Below, one piece after another: positions 31,354 to 42,020 of a stretch of DNA of 64,000 nucleotides. Origin of the DNA: Permianibacter fluminis (GTDB taxonomy: Bacteria; Pseudomonadota; Gammaproteobacteria; Enterobacterales; Permianibacteraceae); NCBI RefSeq assembly GCF_013179735.1, contig NZ_JABMEG010000002.1, positions 248,001 through 312,000 of the forward strand. The letters run 5' to 3'. Positions within the stretch are counted from its first letter, which is position 1. Each line of letters opens with the position of its first letter. Under the pieces are notes generated by a model that worked only from the letters and a program-made list of their open reading frames with translations, was not told the origin of the DNA and did no database searches. Made by a program: the position numbers and the translations under genes.

Positions 31354-32931
31354 ATGAGCCAAAACATTCATGCCCACCGCATCCTGATTCTGGATTTCGG
31401 TTCCCAAGTTGCCCAGCTGATTGCCCGCCGCGTGCGCGAAATCGGTGTCTATTGCGAACTCTGGCCCTACGATGCTGACGAAGCGGCGATTCGCGAATTC
31501 AATCCCAAGGGCATCATCCTGTCGGGTGGTCCGGAGTCAGTCACCGAAACCGATACGCCGCGAGCGCCAGATTGCGTGTTTGAGATGGGCGTGCCGGTGT
31601 TCGGTATTTGCTATGGCATGCAAACCATGGCAGCGCAGCTGGGTGGCCGCGTTGAAGGCGGTCACGCTCGCGAATTCGGTTACGCGGCGGTGCGGGTGCA
31701 CGGCGATTGTGATCTGTTGCATGGCATTGAAGATCGGGTCAACGAGCAGGGCAAGGCCGTGCTCGATGTCTGGATGAGCCATGGCGACAAAGTGGTCGAA
31801 GTGCCGTCGGCCTTTGAAGTGATCGGCGAAAGCGACAACTGCGCCATTGCCGTGATGGCCGATGAAGGCCGCAAATTCTACGGCGTTCAGTTCCATCCGG
31901 AAGTGACCCATACCCACCAGGGCGGCCGGATGCTGGAGCGCTTTGTCCGCGACATTTGTGGCTGCGACAAGAACTGGACCTCGACCAACATCATCGAAGA
32001 TGCCATCGCCAATATCCGCAAGCAGGTTGGCAGCGACGATGTGATCCTCGGACTGTCTGGTGGTGTCGACTCATCGGTGGTCGCGGTGCTGTTGCATCGT
32101 GCCATCGGCAAGCAACTGACCTGCGTGTTCGTCGATCATGGCCTGCTGCGGCTGCACGAAGGCGATCAGGTCATGGCGATGTTCGCCGAGCACCTTGGTA
32201 TCAAGGTCATCCGGGTCAATGCCGAAGCGCGCTTCCTCGGTGAGCTCAAAGGCGTTGCCGATCCGGAAGCCAAACGGAAAGTGATCGGCAAATTGTTTGT
32301 CGATGTGTTCCAGGAAGAGTCGACCAAGTTGCCGAATGCCAAGTGGCTGGCGCAGGGCACCATTTATCCGGACGTGATCGAGTCGGCCGGCGCCAAAAGC
32401 GGCAAGGCCCATGTCATCAAGTCCCACCACAATGTCGGTGGTCTGCCGAAAGATATGAAGCTCGGTCTGGTCGAACCGCTGCGTGAACTATTCAAAGACG
32501 AAGTGCGCAAAATTGGTCTGGAGCTCGGCCTGCCTTACGACATGCTCTATCGCCATCCTTTCCCGGGGCCGGGTCTCGGTGTCCGCGTGCTCGGCGAAGT
32601 GAAGAAAGAGTACTGCGATCTGCTGCGCAAGGCCGACGCGATCTTTATCGACGAGCTGCGCAAGGCCGACTGGTATCACAAGGTCAGCCAGGCGTTTGTC
32701 GTATTCCTGCCGGTGAAATCGGTCGGCGTAATGGGCGATGGCCGTCGTTATGATTACGTGGTCGCCGCGCGCGCGGTGCAGACCATCGATTTCATGACCG
32801 CGAAGTGGGCGCATCTGCCGTACACGCTGCTGGAAACCATTTCCAACCGCATCATCAACGAAGTGCCGGGCATTTCCCGGGTGGTCTACGATGTCTCTGG
32901 CAAGCCGCCGGCGACGATCGAGTGGGAATGA
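31354..32931 (+). CDS. guaA: GMP synthase (glutamine-hydrolysing)
   Basis: This 525-residue enzyme has the standard GuaA length. It consists of an N-terminal class I glutaminase (nucleophile Cys in FGICYGMQ, with His-Glu in QFHPEVTHT), an ATP-pyrophosphatase domain with [11 protein letters not shown], and a C-terminal dimerisation domain ending in [13 protein letters not shown]. The ATG at 31354 matches the family start ([18 protein letters not shown]); the longer in-frame ORF from 31252 is not needed. A terminator follows. Confidence 0.98.
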   Translation: MSQNIHAHRILILDFGSQVAQLIARRVREIGVYCELWPYDADEAAIREFNPKGIILSGGPESVTETDTPRAPDCVFEMGVPVFGICYGMQTMAAQLGGRVEGGHAREFGYAAVRVHGDCDLLHGIEDRVNEQGKAVLDVWMSHGDKVVEVPSAFEVIGESDNCAIAVMADEGRKFYGVQFHPEVTHTHQGGRMLERFVRDICGCDKNWTSTNIIEDAIANIRKQVGSDDVILGLSGGVDSSVVAVLLHRAIGKQLTCVFVDHGLLRLHEGDQVMAMFAEHLGIKVIRVNAEARFLGELKGVADPEAKRKVIGKLFVDVFQEESTKLPNAKWLAQGTIYPDVIESAGAKSGKAHVIKSHHNVGGLPKDMKLGLVEPLRELFKDEVRKIGLELGLPYDMLYRHPFPGPGLGVRVLGEVKKEYCDLLRKADAIFIDELRKADWYHKVSQAFVVFLPVKSVGVMGDGRRYDYVVAARAVQTIDFMTAKWAHLPYTLLETISNRIINEVPGISRVVYDVSGKPPATIEWE

Positions 32932-32998
32932 GTCGCACGCATACGCTTGCCTGAAGCGAGAACAAGTTAAGGCAAGCGAACGGAAAGCGAACGAAATG

Positions 32999-33023
32999 AA
33001 AATGCCGGGTTGCCCGGCATTTT
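32999..33023 (+). terminator. Intrinsic terminator after guaA
   Basis: A perfect 11-bp stem (32999-33009 with 33013-33023) and TTG loop ends in TTTT, 68 bp after the guaA stop. Confidence 0.85.
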
Positions 33024-33053
33024 TCATGGCGAAATGCGGAATGGTGAATCGGT

Positions 33054-33662
33054 ATGTGTGCTCAACTCAGTCTGGCGGGTTTTGCCGAGCCGGCAACAAG
33101 CTTGTCGCCATTGTCGTTACACCGACCCGGCAGAGAGCGGCTGTTTCTGGCGCTGCAACCGCCAGCGCAAATGTGGCCAGCGCTGCGCCAGCTGGAGCAG
33201 CAACAACGCCAGTTGCACGGTTTGCAGGGCACTGCGCTGCGCGATGAACATTTGCATATCACGCTGCAGCACCTGCTCGATCACGAAGCCTTGCCCGATG
33301 ACTGGATTGCCCGTGCCGGCGTCGCGGTCGAGAGTGTGGAACGACACAAGCTTGCCCTGCGTTTTGATCGAGTCATGAGCTTTGCCCGGCGTACCGACAA
33401 CCGGCCGTTTGTGTTACTGGCGCAGGAAGGCCTTCAGCCCTTGCTTGGCTTGCAACGCGCACTCGGTGAAGCGATGAAGCGGGTCGGTTTTCTTCAGGTC
33501 GATCGCAGCTTTACTCCGCATGTCACGCTGTTGTATGACCGCCAGCAAGTTCCGCTGCAGGCGATCGAGCCGCTACAGTGGCAGGCACAGGAAATGGTTC
33601 TGATTCACAGCTTGCTCGGCCGCACGCAACATCGCGTGCTGGCGCGCTGGCCTTTGTGCTGA
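33054..33662 (+). CDS. thpR: RNA 2',3'-cyclic phosphodiesterase / 2'-5' RNA ligase family (ThpR-like)
   Basis: This 202-residue protein has the two His-x-Thr motifs that define the 2H phosphoesterase fold (HITL near residue 66 and HVTL near residue 160). Family members hydrolyse 2',3'-cyclic phosphate ends of RNA and can reverse this to ligate 2'-5'; the biological substrate is unclear. The start at 33054 lacks a clear ribosome site, and relatives begin around RLFLALQPP (residue 29), so a later non-ATG start is possible. tadA follows after 13 bp. Confidence 0.87.
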   Translation: MCAQLSLAGFAEPATSLSPLSLHRPGRERLFLALQPPAQMWPALRQLEQQQRQLHGLQGTALRDEHLHITLQHLLDHEALPDDWIARAGVAVESVERHKLALRFDRVMSFARRTDNRPFVLLAQEGLQPLLGLQRALGEAMKRVGFLQVDRSFTPHVTLLYDRQQVPLQAIEPLQWQAQEMVLIHSLLGRTQHRVLARWPLC

Positions 33663-33675
33663 GAGAGAGTGGGTG

Positions 33676-34146
33676 ATGACCGTCGAGCACGATGATGTTT
33701 TCTGGATGCAGCAAGCCTTGCTGCTGGCTGCGCGCGCCGCTGAAGCGGGCGAAGTGCCGGTCGGTGCAGTGCTGGTGCGCAATGGCGAGAAAATCGCCGA
33801 AGGCTGGAATCAGCCCATCGCCTTGAATGATCCCACCGCGCATGCCGAGATCGTCACGCTGCGTGCGGCGGCGCAGGCACTCGGCAATTACCGTCTGAAT
33901 GACTGCACGCTGTACGTGACCTTGGAGCCTTGTCCGATGTGCGCCGGCGCGTTGGTGCATGCGCGGGTGAAGCGGGTGGTTTATGCCACCGCGGATGACA
34001 AAGCCGGTGCCGCTGGCAGCGTGCTCCAGGTGCTGCGTCACCCGCAGCTCAATCACCTGTGTCAGGTCAGCAACGGCGTATTGGCTGATGCTGCCAAGGC
34101 GCAGCTGACGGCGTTCTTTGCCAGTCGGCGCAAAGAGAAATCCTGA
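33676..34146 (+). CDS. tadA: tRNA adenosine(34) deaminase TadA
   Basis: This 156-residue zinc deaminase converts A34 of tRNA-Arg to inosine. The zinc and catalytic residues are seen as HAE (residues 56-58) and PCPMCAGA with Cys86 and Cys89. The ATG at 33676 was preferred over the GTG immediately before it. It sits between the guaBA operon and convergent mltF, as in many gammaproteobacteria. Confidence 0.96.
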   Translation: MTVEHDDVFWMQQALLLAARAAEAGEVPVGAVLVRNGEKIAEGWNQPIALNDPTAHAEIVTLRAAAQALGNYRLNDCTLYVTLEPCPMCAGALVHARVKRVVYATADDKAGAAGSVLQVLRHPQLNHLCQVSNGVLADAAKAQLTAFFASRRKEKS

Positions 34147-34260
34147 GTCATGATCGGAATGAGCGGCTGAGCCGGTTTCATGGCGAGGCTCGGCAGACCG
34201 TCGCCATCGATGACAACTGAACGTCATGGTAAGTCATGGCAAGGAGACATGAAGACAAAT

Positions 34261-34285
34261 AAAAAGCCCGCATTGCGGGCTTTTT
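34261..34285. terminator. Bidirectional terminator between tadA and mltF
   Basis: An 11-bp perfect stem (34261-34271 and 34275-34285) has A- and T-runs at its two feet and serves the converging tadA and mltF genes. Confidence 0.85.
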
Positions 34286-34342
34286 TATTTGAAGCTTTTA
34301 TTGGCTGCCTGAGCGTGTTGTTTTTGTGACTCAATCGGCCTC

Positions 34343-35884
34343 TCAGTCGGTCACGCCGATGGGCAGCGCTTGTTGCCGCGCAGACCGGCGCTCACTGTCG
34401 TAGGCCAGCAGCGTGCTGCTGGGGGTTACGGCCGGTTCGGCAGCGACGACTGGCTCGGCTTCCGGTTCGGCAACTGGCGACAGTCGACGGGCCGGCTCAC
34501 CCGCCATCCGGCGCAGTGCGGTGCTGTCGAGATCATCGCCAAGCCAACGCAAAGTGGTGTAGTAGCGCTGGATGTTTCCGACGAATTGCACCGGTTCATC
34601 TCCGCGCGCGTAGCCGCGCTTGAGGCTCGGATAAACGTTCGGGTCGCGCAGCTTTGGCAGCTGCTTTTGCACATCATCCCAGCGGTCCGGATTGCCACCG
34701 GCACGCTCGGTCAGCACCCGGGCATCTTCCAGATGACCGAAGCCGATGTTGTAGGCGGCCAAGGTAAACCAAGTGCGGTCCGGCTCGGCAATGCGCTCCG
34801 GAATGGTGTCATGCATGGTGCGGAAATAGGCCGCGCCGCCGCGAATGCTTTGCTCGGCATCGGTGCGATCGGTCACGCCCATGCGCTCGGCGGTGTCTTC
34901 GGTCAGCATCATGATGCCGCGCACGCCGGTTGGCGAAATGGCGTTTTCCCGCCAATGCGATTCCTGGTAGGCAATCGCTGCCAGCAGTCGCCAGTCCAGA
35001 TCGGTTTTTGCGGCATGGACGAAATGCGGTTTCAGCGCCGGCAGCCGTTCCAGCATGGCATCGACAAAATGGCGCGACTCGATGTAGTCGGCGCCATCAA
35101 TCGGCTCGACCAGCCGATCGCGCAGGCTGGCGATGGTGCCGTCGTCGATGCGCTCGCCGAGGAAGCTGTCGGCCAGTTCGGCCAGGCTGTCATCGTCGCC
35201 GGGGAAGGCCCAGACCCAAGGCTCGGCCTTGCTGACGACCAGGCCGGCGGCCAGTTCCGGGTGCAAGCTGCGCTCGATGGCATACACCGGCGCTGGCACC
35301 AGTGTGTAGGCCAGCGTTTCATCAATGATTTCTGCCATCAGCTCGCGGTGGCTGAGCGGGCTTTCGGTCCAGTTCAGCGCCGGCTGCTCGACCTTGGCTT
35401 CCAGCAACAGCTCGCTGGCGCGGCTGCTGGCCGGGACTTTCAGGTCGCCGTCCAGCTCAGCCCAACTGCGGCCACGATGAACGCCATTTTTGAACACCAG
35501 CCGGTAATCGACTTCCTGATAGGCGCGCGTTTGCTGCAAGCCGGCCAGCTGGCTGCTAGCCGCCGGCACTGCCAGGATGGCGTCGATCTGGCCCCGCACG
35601 AGCAGTTCGCGTGCTTCAGTAAGTTGCTGATATGGAAGTATTTTTAGCGTCAAATGGCGGGCGTCGGCAAATTGCTTGGCGAGCACCAAATCCAGCGACA
35701 CGTCGATGTCACCGGAGGCAGGCAGCAAGTCGGAAGCAATGGCGACGCGCCATTCTCCACGTTGGCTGACCTGATCCCGTTGAGAGAATGAAGGCTCGGA
35801 GCGATGCTGCATCCAGCATCCACCGATAACTGCGGCACCCAGCCATGCCCACCAGGTGCGTTTGAACGACGTTGAAAACCCCAA
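34343..35884 (-). CDS. mltF: Membrane-bound lytic murein transglycosylase MltF
   Basis: This 513-residue enzyme has a lipoprotein-like signal ending VIGGC near residue 23, an N-terminal periplasmic solute-binding-like domain (about 45-270) and a C-terminal SLT lytic transglycosylase domain (about 290-430) with the catalytic Glu in LLAAIAYQESHWRENAISPTGVRGIMML and the NIGFGH motif. It cleaves glycan strands to 1,6-anhydro-muropeptides at the outer membrane. Between tadA and purL is its conserved location. Confidence 0.94.
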   Translation of the reverse strand: MGFSTSFKRTWWAWLGAAVIGGCWMQHRSEPSFSQRDQVSQRGEWRVAIASDLLPASGDIDVSLDLVLAKQFADARHLTLKILPYQQLTEARELLVRGQIDAILAVPAASSQLAGLQQTRAYQEVDYRLVFKNGVHRGRSWAELDGDLKVPASSRASELLLEAKVEQPALNWTESPLSHRELMAEIIDETLAYTLVPAPVYAIERSLHPELAAGLVVSKAEPWVWAFPGDDDSLAELADSFLGERIDDGTIASLRDRLVEPIDGADYIESRHFVDAMLERLPALKPHFVHAAKTDLDWRLLAAIAYQESHWRENAISPTGVRGIMMLTEDTAERMGVTDRTDAEQSIRGGAAYFRTMHDTIPERIAEPDRTWFTLAAYNIGFGHLEDARVLTERAGGNPDRWDDVQKQLPKLRDPNVYPSLKRGYARGDEPVQFVGNIQRYYTTLRWLGDDLDSTALRRMAGEPARRLSPVAEPEAEPVVAAEPAVTPSSTLLAYDSERRSARQQALPIGVTD

Positions 35885-36134
35885 TTACACCATCCTGTAT
35901 GGCCGCCGGTGGAATGGTCGTCCTGACCGTCCCGTATGGCGAGAGTTGGCGCAATTATGAGGAATGGGTCACGTTTTATCAAGTTTACCTAAAATAGGTC
36001 TTATAAATCAGATTCTTAGATGACTGTCTTAATCAAGTTTTCAGCCGTCCAAACGGCCTTGCCTACCGCCCTTGACTGCTTTTGCGCTATCATATGCGCC
36101 CGAAATTTCCCCTCCATCCGCGCGAGTTCCCACC

Positions 36135-39100
36135 ATGCTGACCCTGCGTGGCGCTCCGGCCCTTTCGAGTTTTCGCAAGGCCAAGCTGCTGTCGTCCTGC
36201 CGTGATCGTTCGTCTGCTGTACACCATGTTTACGCCGAGTATGTGCACTTTGCCGATGTCAGCGCTGCGCTCAGCAGTGCCGAACAGGCCGTGCTCGACA
36301 AGCTGCTGGAATACGGCCCACGGCTGGACAAGGAAGCCGCTAGCGGCAGCCTGATTCTGGTGGTGCCGCGGCCGGGCACCATTTCGCCGTGGTCATCCAA
36401 GGCGACCGATATCGCCCGCAACTGCGGGCTGGACAAGATCAAGCGACTGGAGCGCGGCATTGCCTACTTCGTCAGCGGCGCCAATGGCATGCCGCTCGAT
36501 GGCGCGACACTAGCGGCGGTAACGCCGCAACTGTTCGACCGGATGACCCAGGCGGCACTGCATCGGCTGGAGGATGCGGCGGTACTGTTTGAAGCGCATA
36601 CGCCGAAGCCATTTACCAGCGTTGATGTCATGGCGGGTGGCCGCGAGGCACTGGTGCGCGCCAATAAAGAACTCGGTCTTGCGCTCGCCGAAGACGAAAT
36701 CGATTACCTCGTTGCCCGCTTCACCGAACTCAAACGCAACCCGACCGATGTCGAGTTGATGATGTTCGCGCAGGCCAACAGCGAACATTGCCGGCACAAG
36801 ATTTTCAACGCCAGCTGGACCATCGACGGCGTCAATCAGGACAAGTCGCTGTTCCAGATGATCAAGAACACCTACGCTCATCATCCGGATGGCGTGCTGT
36901 CGGCCTACAAAGACAACGCCTCGGTCATCGAAGGTTTCACCGTTGATCGGTTCATGACTGATGTGCCGACTGGCGAATACCAGTACGTCACCGAACCGAC
37001 CCATATTCTGATGAAGGTCGAAACCCACAACCACCCGACCGCGATCTCCCCATACGCTGGCGCTTCCACCGGTGCCGGTGGCGAAATCCGCGACGAAGGC
37101 GCAACCGGTCGCGGTTCCAAACCGAAAGCCGGCCTGACCGGTTTCACCGTGTCGAACCTGCGTATTCCGGGCAATGTGCAGCCGTGGGAAATGAACGATT
37201 ACGGCAAGCCGTTCCGCATCGTCTCGGCGCTCGACATCATGCTCGAAGGCCCGATCGGCGGTGCCGCGTTCAACAATGAATTCGGCCGGCCGAACCTGTG
37301 CGGTTATTTCCGTTCGTTCGAGCAGACGGTAACGACCAACGACGGCGTCGAAGTGCGCGGCTACCACAAGCCGATCATGATCGCCGGCGGTCTCGGTAAC
37401 ATTCGCGCCAATCACGTCAAGAAAGGCCAGCTGCAACCGGGCGACAAGATCATTGTGCTCGGTGGTCCGTCGATGCTGATCGGTCTGGGCGGTGGCGCGG
37501 CCTCGTCGATGGCGAGCGGTGCCTCGGCAGCGGATCTGGATTTTGCCTCGGTGCAGCGTGACAACGCTGAAATGGAACGCCGCTGTCAGGAAGTGATCGA
37601 CCGCTGCTGGGCGCTTGGCGATGCCAACCCGATCCGCTCGATTCACGACGTCGGTGCCGGCGGTATCTCGAACGCGGTGCCGGAACTGGTGCACGACGGC
37701 GAACTCGGTGGCCGCTTTGAATTGCGCGAAGTGCCGAATGCCGAACCGGGCATGTCGCCGGTCGAGATCTGGTGCAACGAAGCGCAAGAGCGCTACGTGC
37801 TGGCGATTCCGCCGGAAAATCTACCGCTGTTTGAAAAGCTCTGCGAGCGCGAGCGGGCGCCGTTTGCCGTGCTCGGCGAAACGACCAAAGAACTGCAGCT
37901 GACCATCACCGATCGCCAGTTCAACAACGCGCCCATCGATATGCCGATGGATGTGCTGTTCGGCAAGCCGCCGCGCATGCACCGCGAAGCCAAGTCACGC
38001 AGCGTCGCGCACAAGCCGGTCGCGATCGACGCCAGCATCAAGGCGATGACCGAGCGGGTGCTGGCGCATCCGACCGTTGCTGACAAATCCTTCCTGATCA
38101 CCATCGGTGACCGCACCATTACCGGTCTGGTCGCGCGCGATCAGATGGTCGGCCCGTGGCAGGTGCCGGTGGCCGACTGCGCGGTCACGCTGAGCGCTCT
38201 CACTGGCTACACCGGCGAAGCGATGAGCATGGGCGAGCGCACGCCCGCAGCGCTTATCGATGCCGCCGCTTCGGCGCGCATGGCCGTGGGCGAAGCGATC
38301 ACCAATATTGCGGCGGCACGCATTGGCAAACTATCCGACGTGAAACTGTCGGCGAACTGGATGGCATCAGCAGGCTCGGCCGGCGAAGACGCGAATCTGT
38401 TTGCCGCGGTCAAAGCGGTGGGCATGGAGCTGTGCCCGGCGCTTGATTTGACCATTCCGGTCGGCAAAGACTCGATGTCGATGAAGACGGTCTGGCAGGA
38501 AGACGGCAAGCAGAAAGCTGTGACGTCGCCGCTCAGCCTGATCATCTCGGCCTTTGCGCCGGTGCTCGACGCTCGCAAGACGCTGACGCCGCAATTGCAG
38601 GCGCTCAATGCGGAGACGAGCCTTCTCTTTATCGATCTGGCCAACGGTAAGCAGCGCCTTGGTGCCTCGGTATTGGCGCACTGCTTTGACCAGCTTGGCA
38701 ACGAAACCCCGGACGTCGACAACCCGGCGTTGCTGAAAGGTTTCTTCAACGCGATGCAGGCTTTGAACGATGCCGGCAAGCTGCTCGCCTATCACGACCG
38801 CTCGGATGGCGGTCTCATCACCACGCTGATTGAGATGGCGTTTGCCGGTCATTGCGGTGTCGATGTCGATGTCGCTGCGCTCGGCGCCAACCCGACAGCG
38901 GCACTGTTCAACGAAGAACTGGGCGGCGTGATTCAGGTGCGCAGCGCCGAACTTGCAGACGTGCAGGCAGTGTTGCAACAGCATGGTCTCGGCGCGGTCA
39001 GCTATGTCATTGGCAAAGCCGGGCAGCGCCAGCATGTGATCGTGCGTAACGGCAGCGCCGTGCTGCTGGACGAGCCGACCATGCAGCTGAAAACGATCTG

Positions 39101-40034
39101 GTCGAAAGTGTCGTTTGAAATGCAGCGCCTGCGCGACAACCCGCGCGGCGCCGAAGAAGAATACGCCAGCAAGTGTGACGCGAATAACCCGGGCATCCAG
39201 CCGGTGCTGACCTTCAATCCGGCCGATGACGTTGCCGCGCCGTTCATTGCCAAAGGCGTCAAACCAAAAGTGGCCATCTTGCGTGAGCAAGGTGTCAACG
39301 GTCAGGTTGAAATGGCGGCCGCATTCATGCGCGCCGGTTTCCGCTCGATTGACGTGCACATGAGCGATCTGTTGGCCGGCCGCGTTTCCCTGCAGGAGTT
39401 TGCCGGTGTGGTTGCCTGCGGCGGCTTCTCCTACGGTGATGTGCTCGGCGCCGGTGGCGGCTGGGCCAAGAGTGTGCTGTTCCACAGCCGTACTCGCGAC
39501 GAGTTCGCGGCGTTCTTTGCCCGGCCGGACAGTTTTGCGCTTGGTGTCTGCAACGGTTGCCAGATGATGTCGCAGCTCAAGGACATGATTCCGGGTGCCG
39601 AGCATTTCCCGCGCTTTGTCCGCAATGCCTCGGAGCAATTCGAAGGCCGCTTCGTGCAAATGGAATTGCAGAAGAGTCCGTCGTTGTTCTTCACCGACAT
39701 GCACGGTTCGCGCATTCCGGTCGCGGTCGCGCACGGCGAAGGCTATGCCGAAACCGCAACGGCGGCCGACGCGTTGGCGCTGTCGAACAGCGGTCTGGTT
39801 GCCGCCCGCTGGGTGGATAACTACGGCAAGACCGCGAGTACCTATCCGGCCAACCCGAACGGCTCGCCGCATGGCATCTGCTCGGTCACCAGCCGCGATG
39901 GCCGCGTCACCATTCTGATGCCGCACCCGGAGCGGGTGTTCCGCACCGTGCAGAACTCCTGGCATCCGGCCGAGTGGGGCGAAGACGGTCCGTGGCTACG
40001 GATGTTCCGCAATGCCCGCAGGCACGTCGGCTAA
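36135..40034 (+). CDS. purL: Phosphoribosylformylglycinamidine synthase PurL
   Basis: This 1299-residue large-form FGAM synthase has an N-terminal PurS-like domain, two AIRS-related synthetase halves with ATP site ([34 protein letters not shown]) and a C-terminal class I glutaminase with nucleophile in [10 protein letters not shown] and the His-Glu pair in PHPERVF. It carries out the fourth step of purine synthesis. The ATG at 36135 matches relatives; an in-frame start 63 bases earlier is not supported. Together with guaBA nearby this is a purine-rich neighbourhood, though the genes are separate units. Confidence 0.97.
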   Translation: MLTLRGAPALSSFRKAKLLSSCRDRSSAVHHVYAEYVHFADVSAALSSAEQAVLDKLLEYGPRLDKEAASGSLILVVPRPGTISPWSSKATDIARNCGLDKIKRLERGIAYFVSGANGMPLDGATLAAVTPQLFDRMTQAALHRLEDAAVLFEAHTPKPFTSVDVMAGGREALVRANKELGLALAEDEIDYLVARFTELKRNPTDVELMMFAQANSEHCRHKIFNASWTIDGVNQDKSLFQMIKNTYAHHPDGVLSAYKDNASVIEGFTVDRFMTDVPTGEYQYVTEPTHILMKVETHNHPTAISPYAGASTGAGGEIRDEGATGRGSKPKAGLTGFTVSNLRIPGNVQPWEMNDYGKPFRIVSALDIMLEGPIGGAAFNNEFGRPNLCGYFRSFEQTVTTNDGVEVRGYHKPIMIAGGLGNIRANHVKKGQLQPGDKIIVLGGPSMLIGLGGGAASSMASGASAADLDFASVQRDNAEMERRCQEVIDRCWALGDANPIRSIHDVGAGGISNAVPELVHDGELGGRFELREVPNAEPGMSPVEIWCNEAQERYVLAIPPENLPLFEKLCERERAPFAVLGETTKELQLTITDRQFNNAPIDMPMDVLFGKPPRMHREAKSRSVAHKPVAIDASIKAMTERVLAHPTVADKSFLITIGDRTITGLVARDQMVGPWQVPVADCAVTLSALTGYTGEAMSMGERTPAALIDAAASARMAVGEAITNIAAARIGKLSDVKLSANWMASAGSAGEDANLFAAVKAVGMELCPALDLTIPVGKDSMSMKTVWQEDGKQKAVTSPLSLIISAFAPVLDARKTLTPQLQALNAETSLLFIDLANGKQRLGASVLAHCFDQLGNETPDVDNPALLKGFFNAMQALNDAGKLLAYHDRSDGGLITTLIEMAFAGHCGVDVDVAALGANPTAALFNEELGGVIQVRSAELADVQAVLQQHGLGAVSYVIGKAGQRQHVIVRNGSAVLLDEPTMQLKTIWSKVSFEMQRLRDNPRGAEEEYASKCDANNPGIQPVLTFNPADDVAAPFIAKGVKPKVAILREQGVNGQVEMAAAFMRAGFRSIDVHMSDLLAGRVSLQEFAGVVACGGFSYGDVLGAGGGWAKSVLFHSRTRDEFAAFFARPDSFALGVCNGCQMMSQLKDMIPGAEHFPRFVRNASEQFEGRFVQMELQKSPSLFFTDMHGSRIPVAVAHGEGYAETATAADALALSNSGLVAARWVDNYGKTASTYPANPNGSPHGICSVTSRDGRVTILMPHPERVFRTVQNSWHPAEWGEDGPWLRMFRNARRHVG

Positions 40035-40050
40035 GTTGCGACGGCAAGCA

Positions 40051-40079
40051 AAAAACGCCCGCCCCATGCGGGCGTTTTT
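40051..40079 (+). terminator. Intrinsic terminator after purL
   Basis: A 12-bp perfect stem (40051-40062 with 40068-40079) with a CCCAT loop and terminal T-run lies 16 bp after the purL stop. Confidence 0.9.
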
Positions 40080-40571
40080 CTTTTTGGCCGCAGACCGGAT
40101 CAGCGCCGAACGAAAAAAAATTGGCGGAGGCTGTGACAATTCGGAGCCGGCCGCGAATCATGGATCAGATTGGTCATGATGGATATCGGACGATGGCAAC
40201 GGATGCTCCTGCTGTGAAAGCGCGGTGTCTTGTGAAGACGTCTTGCGCTGTGACGCTGCTTGCTGTTGTGAAAACGGCACGAGCGCGTGGTCACGCTGTG
40301 TTTGGTGATGACGCTCAGCGCTTCTTGCCGGCAGCCGGGTGCAAGCGACAGATCAGACGGCGCCATGGCAAGTTTGTCCGGACCGCAATGCGCGTGTTTG
40401 AGCCGCCCGCTCCGGATTGATTTCGCTGGCACGCGGCATTCGCCGAGAGTGCCAAACACCTACCCACTCACTACCCACTCACTACCCACTCACTATCCCC
40501 TCCGGATTGTCAGCCGGCCGGCGTCACGCCGGTCAGGGCAGACGCGTGTCCGGAAATTGTTGGAGGACAGC
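40080..40571. other. Non-coding stretch between purL and the acyltransferase gene
   Basis: No credible gene is seen here. An in-frame open stretch reaches back from the acyltransferase gene to about 40287 but has no family similarity I recognise, and the acyltransferase has its own ribosome site. The only clear structure is the 11-bp tandem repeat at 40460-40492. Confidence 0.5.
40460..40492. repeat. Three perfect 11-bp tandem repeats (CTACCCACTCA)
   Basis: CTACCCACTCA occurs at 40460-40470, 40471-40481 and 40482-40492, followed by a diverged partial fourth unit (CTATCCCC). It lies about 80 bp before the acyltransferase start. Perfect short tandem units are prone to copy-number change. Confidence 0.9.
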
Positions 40572-41783
40572 ATGACTTCGGTAAATTCAATGGCCGCAGC
40601 ATCCGATCGACTGCACGGTCTCGATGCCTTGCGTGGTTTTGCCTTGCTGCTTGGCGTCGCGTTACACGCCAGCATGAGCTTGCTGCCGGGAGCGCAATAC
40701 TTTTGGTTGGTTAGCGACAGCCGCTCGGCCGCGACTATCGGACTCATGTTTTATGTACCGCACCTGTTTCGCATGCTGATATTTTTTCTGCTCGCTGGCT
40801 TCTTCGGCCGCATGCTGCATGAACGTCTGGGAACCCGTGCCTTTCTGTTGAATCGTCTGCATCGCATCGGCAAACCGCTGCTGATTTTCTGGGCACCAAT
40901 CCTGATGGCCATTACAGCCGTATTGGTGTGGGCGACATGGTTGGCCAACGGCGGTAAATTGCCGGCCGAGACTCCGCCCGGCCCCAGCTTCTTGCCGAAC
41001 GATTTTCCACTGACGCATTTGTGGTTTTTGTATGAGTTGCTGCTGTGCTACGGCGTGTTGCTGACGCTGCGCGCGGTGATATATCGGTTTGCCAACAGTG
41101 GCCGCTTGTGCCAATGGGCGGATCGGTCGCTGGCGTTTTGCTTGCGACCGGCCGGGACGATCCTGCTGGCGTTGCCACTGCTGTTGGCCTTGGCTGGCCA
41201 AGCGAACTGGTATGCCTGGTTCGGCATCCCGACGCCTGATCAGACGCTGTATCCCAATGCGCCGGTGCTGGCCTCGTACTGGCTCGGTTTTCTGATCGGC
41301 TGGATGTTGCATCGGCAACCGACGCTGCTGTCGCAGTTGGTGCAACGCTGGCATTGGCATCTCGGTGCGGCGGTGCTGCTGACGGGGCTATGTCTGATTC
41401 TACTGGGGCTGGCGCCGGTGCTGCAGCCGGCGCCAATGTCTGAGGTTCAAACGTGGTTGTATGTAACGGCCTATGCCATCGCGGCGTGGCAATGGTGCTG
41501 GGGCTTGATCGGTGTTGCGCTGCGCTTTATGTCCAAGCCCAGCCCGCTCCGGCGCTATCTGGCAGACGCTTCGTACTGGATCTACATTATGCATCTGCCG
41601 ATCGTGCTGGCCTTGCAAGTCAGTATGCGGAATCTGCCGCTGTCGCCATGGTTGAAGCTGTTGCTGATCATCAGCCTCACTATGGCCGTATTGTTGGCCA
41701 GCTATGCGCTGTTGGTGCGTGCGAGCTTTCTCGGCGCCATGCTCAATGGTCGCCGGCGACCGCGAACCCGCAGCGAGTGCTGA
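40572..41783 (+). CDS. Acyltransferase family 3 membrane protein (MdoC/OpgC-like)
   Basis: This 403-residue integral membrane protein has about ten hydrophobic segments and the family start RLHGLDALRGFALLLGVALHASM, in which Arg and His are the conserved catalytic-site residues of the acyltransferase-3 fold. Such proteins transfer acetyl or succinyl groups to glucans, O-antigen or other envelope sugars; the general layout resembles MdoC. The substrate is unknown and no polysaccharide genes adjoin it. GGAGG at 40562-40566 fixes the ATG at 40572. Confidence 0.88.
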   Translation: MTSVNSMAAASDRLHGLDALRGFALLLGVALHASMSLLPGAQYFWLVSDSRSAATIGLMFYVPHLFRMLIFFLLAGFFGRMLHERLGTRAFLLNRLHRIGKPLLIFWAPILMAITAVLVWATWLANGGKLPAETPPGPSFLPNDFPLTHLWFLYELLLCYGVLLTLRAVIYRFANSGRLCQWADRSLAFCLRPAGTILLALPLLLALAGQANWYAWFGIPTPDQTLYPNAPVLASYWLGFLIGWMLHRQPTLLSQLVQRWHWHLGAAVLLTGLCLILLGLAPVLQPAPMSEVQTWLYVTAYAIAAWQWCWGLIGVALRFMSKPSPLRRYLADASYWIYIMHLPIVLALQVSMRNLPLSPWLKLLLIISLTMAVLLASYALLVRASFLGAMLNGRRRPRTRSEC

Positions 41784-42020
41784 GTGGTTTATGTTGAGTG
41801 CGGGGCGCCAGCGCTGCTGGCTGCAACCATGTGTCGAGCCGTGTCAACTTGGCTTTTTACTAGCCAATTTGACCCGGCTCTCAACGCAAGCCCGGTTCCG
41901 GAAACAGTATGTCTTGGCGGGCGGGTCAATAGCCGTAATTATTGCCCCGTTGAATTCTCTAAGATGCATGCCATATTGACGGCCTGACGAAATGGGGTCG
42001 TCCCCACTGTGGAGCGGTAA

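Noticed and set aside
36002-36007. TATAAA upstream of purL as a -10 box
   Set aside because: No acceptable -35 hexamer at 16-18 bp could be found, and the position is about 130 bp before the start in generally AT-rich sequence.
38367-39965. A 532-codon minus-strand frame inside purL
   Set aside because: It is antisense to the conserved synthetase and glutaminase domains of purL and has no recognisable feature.
40460-40492. Tandem units as a CRISPR array
   Set aside because: The units are 11 bp, contiguous and without spacers; no cas gene is present.
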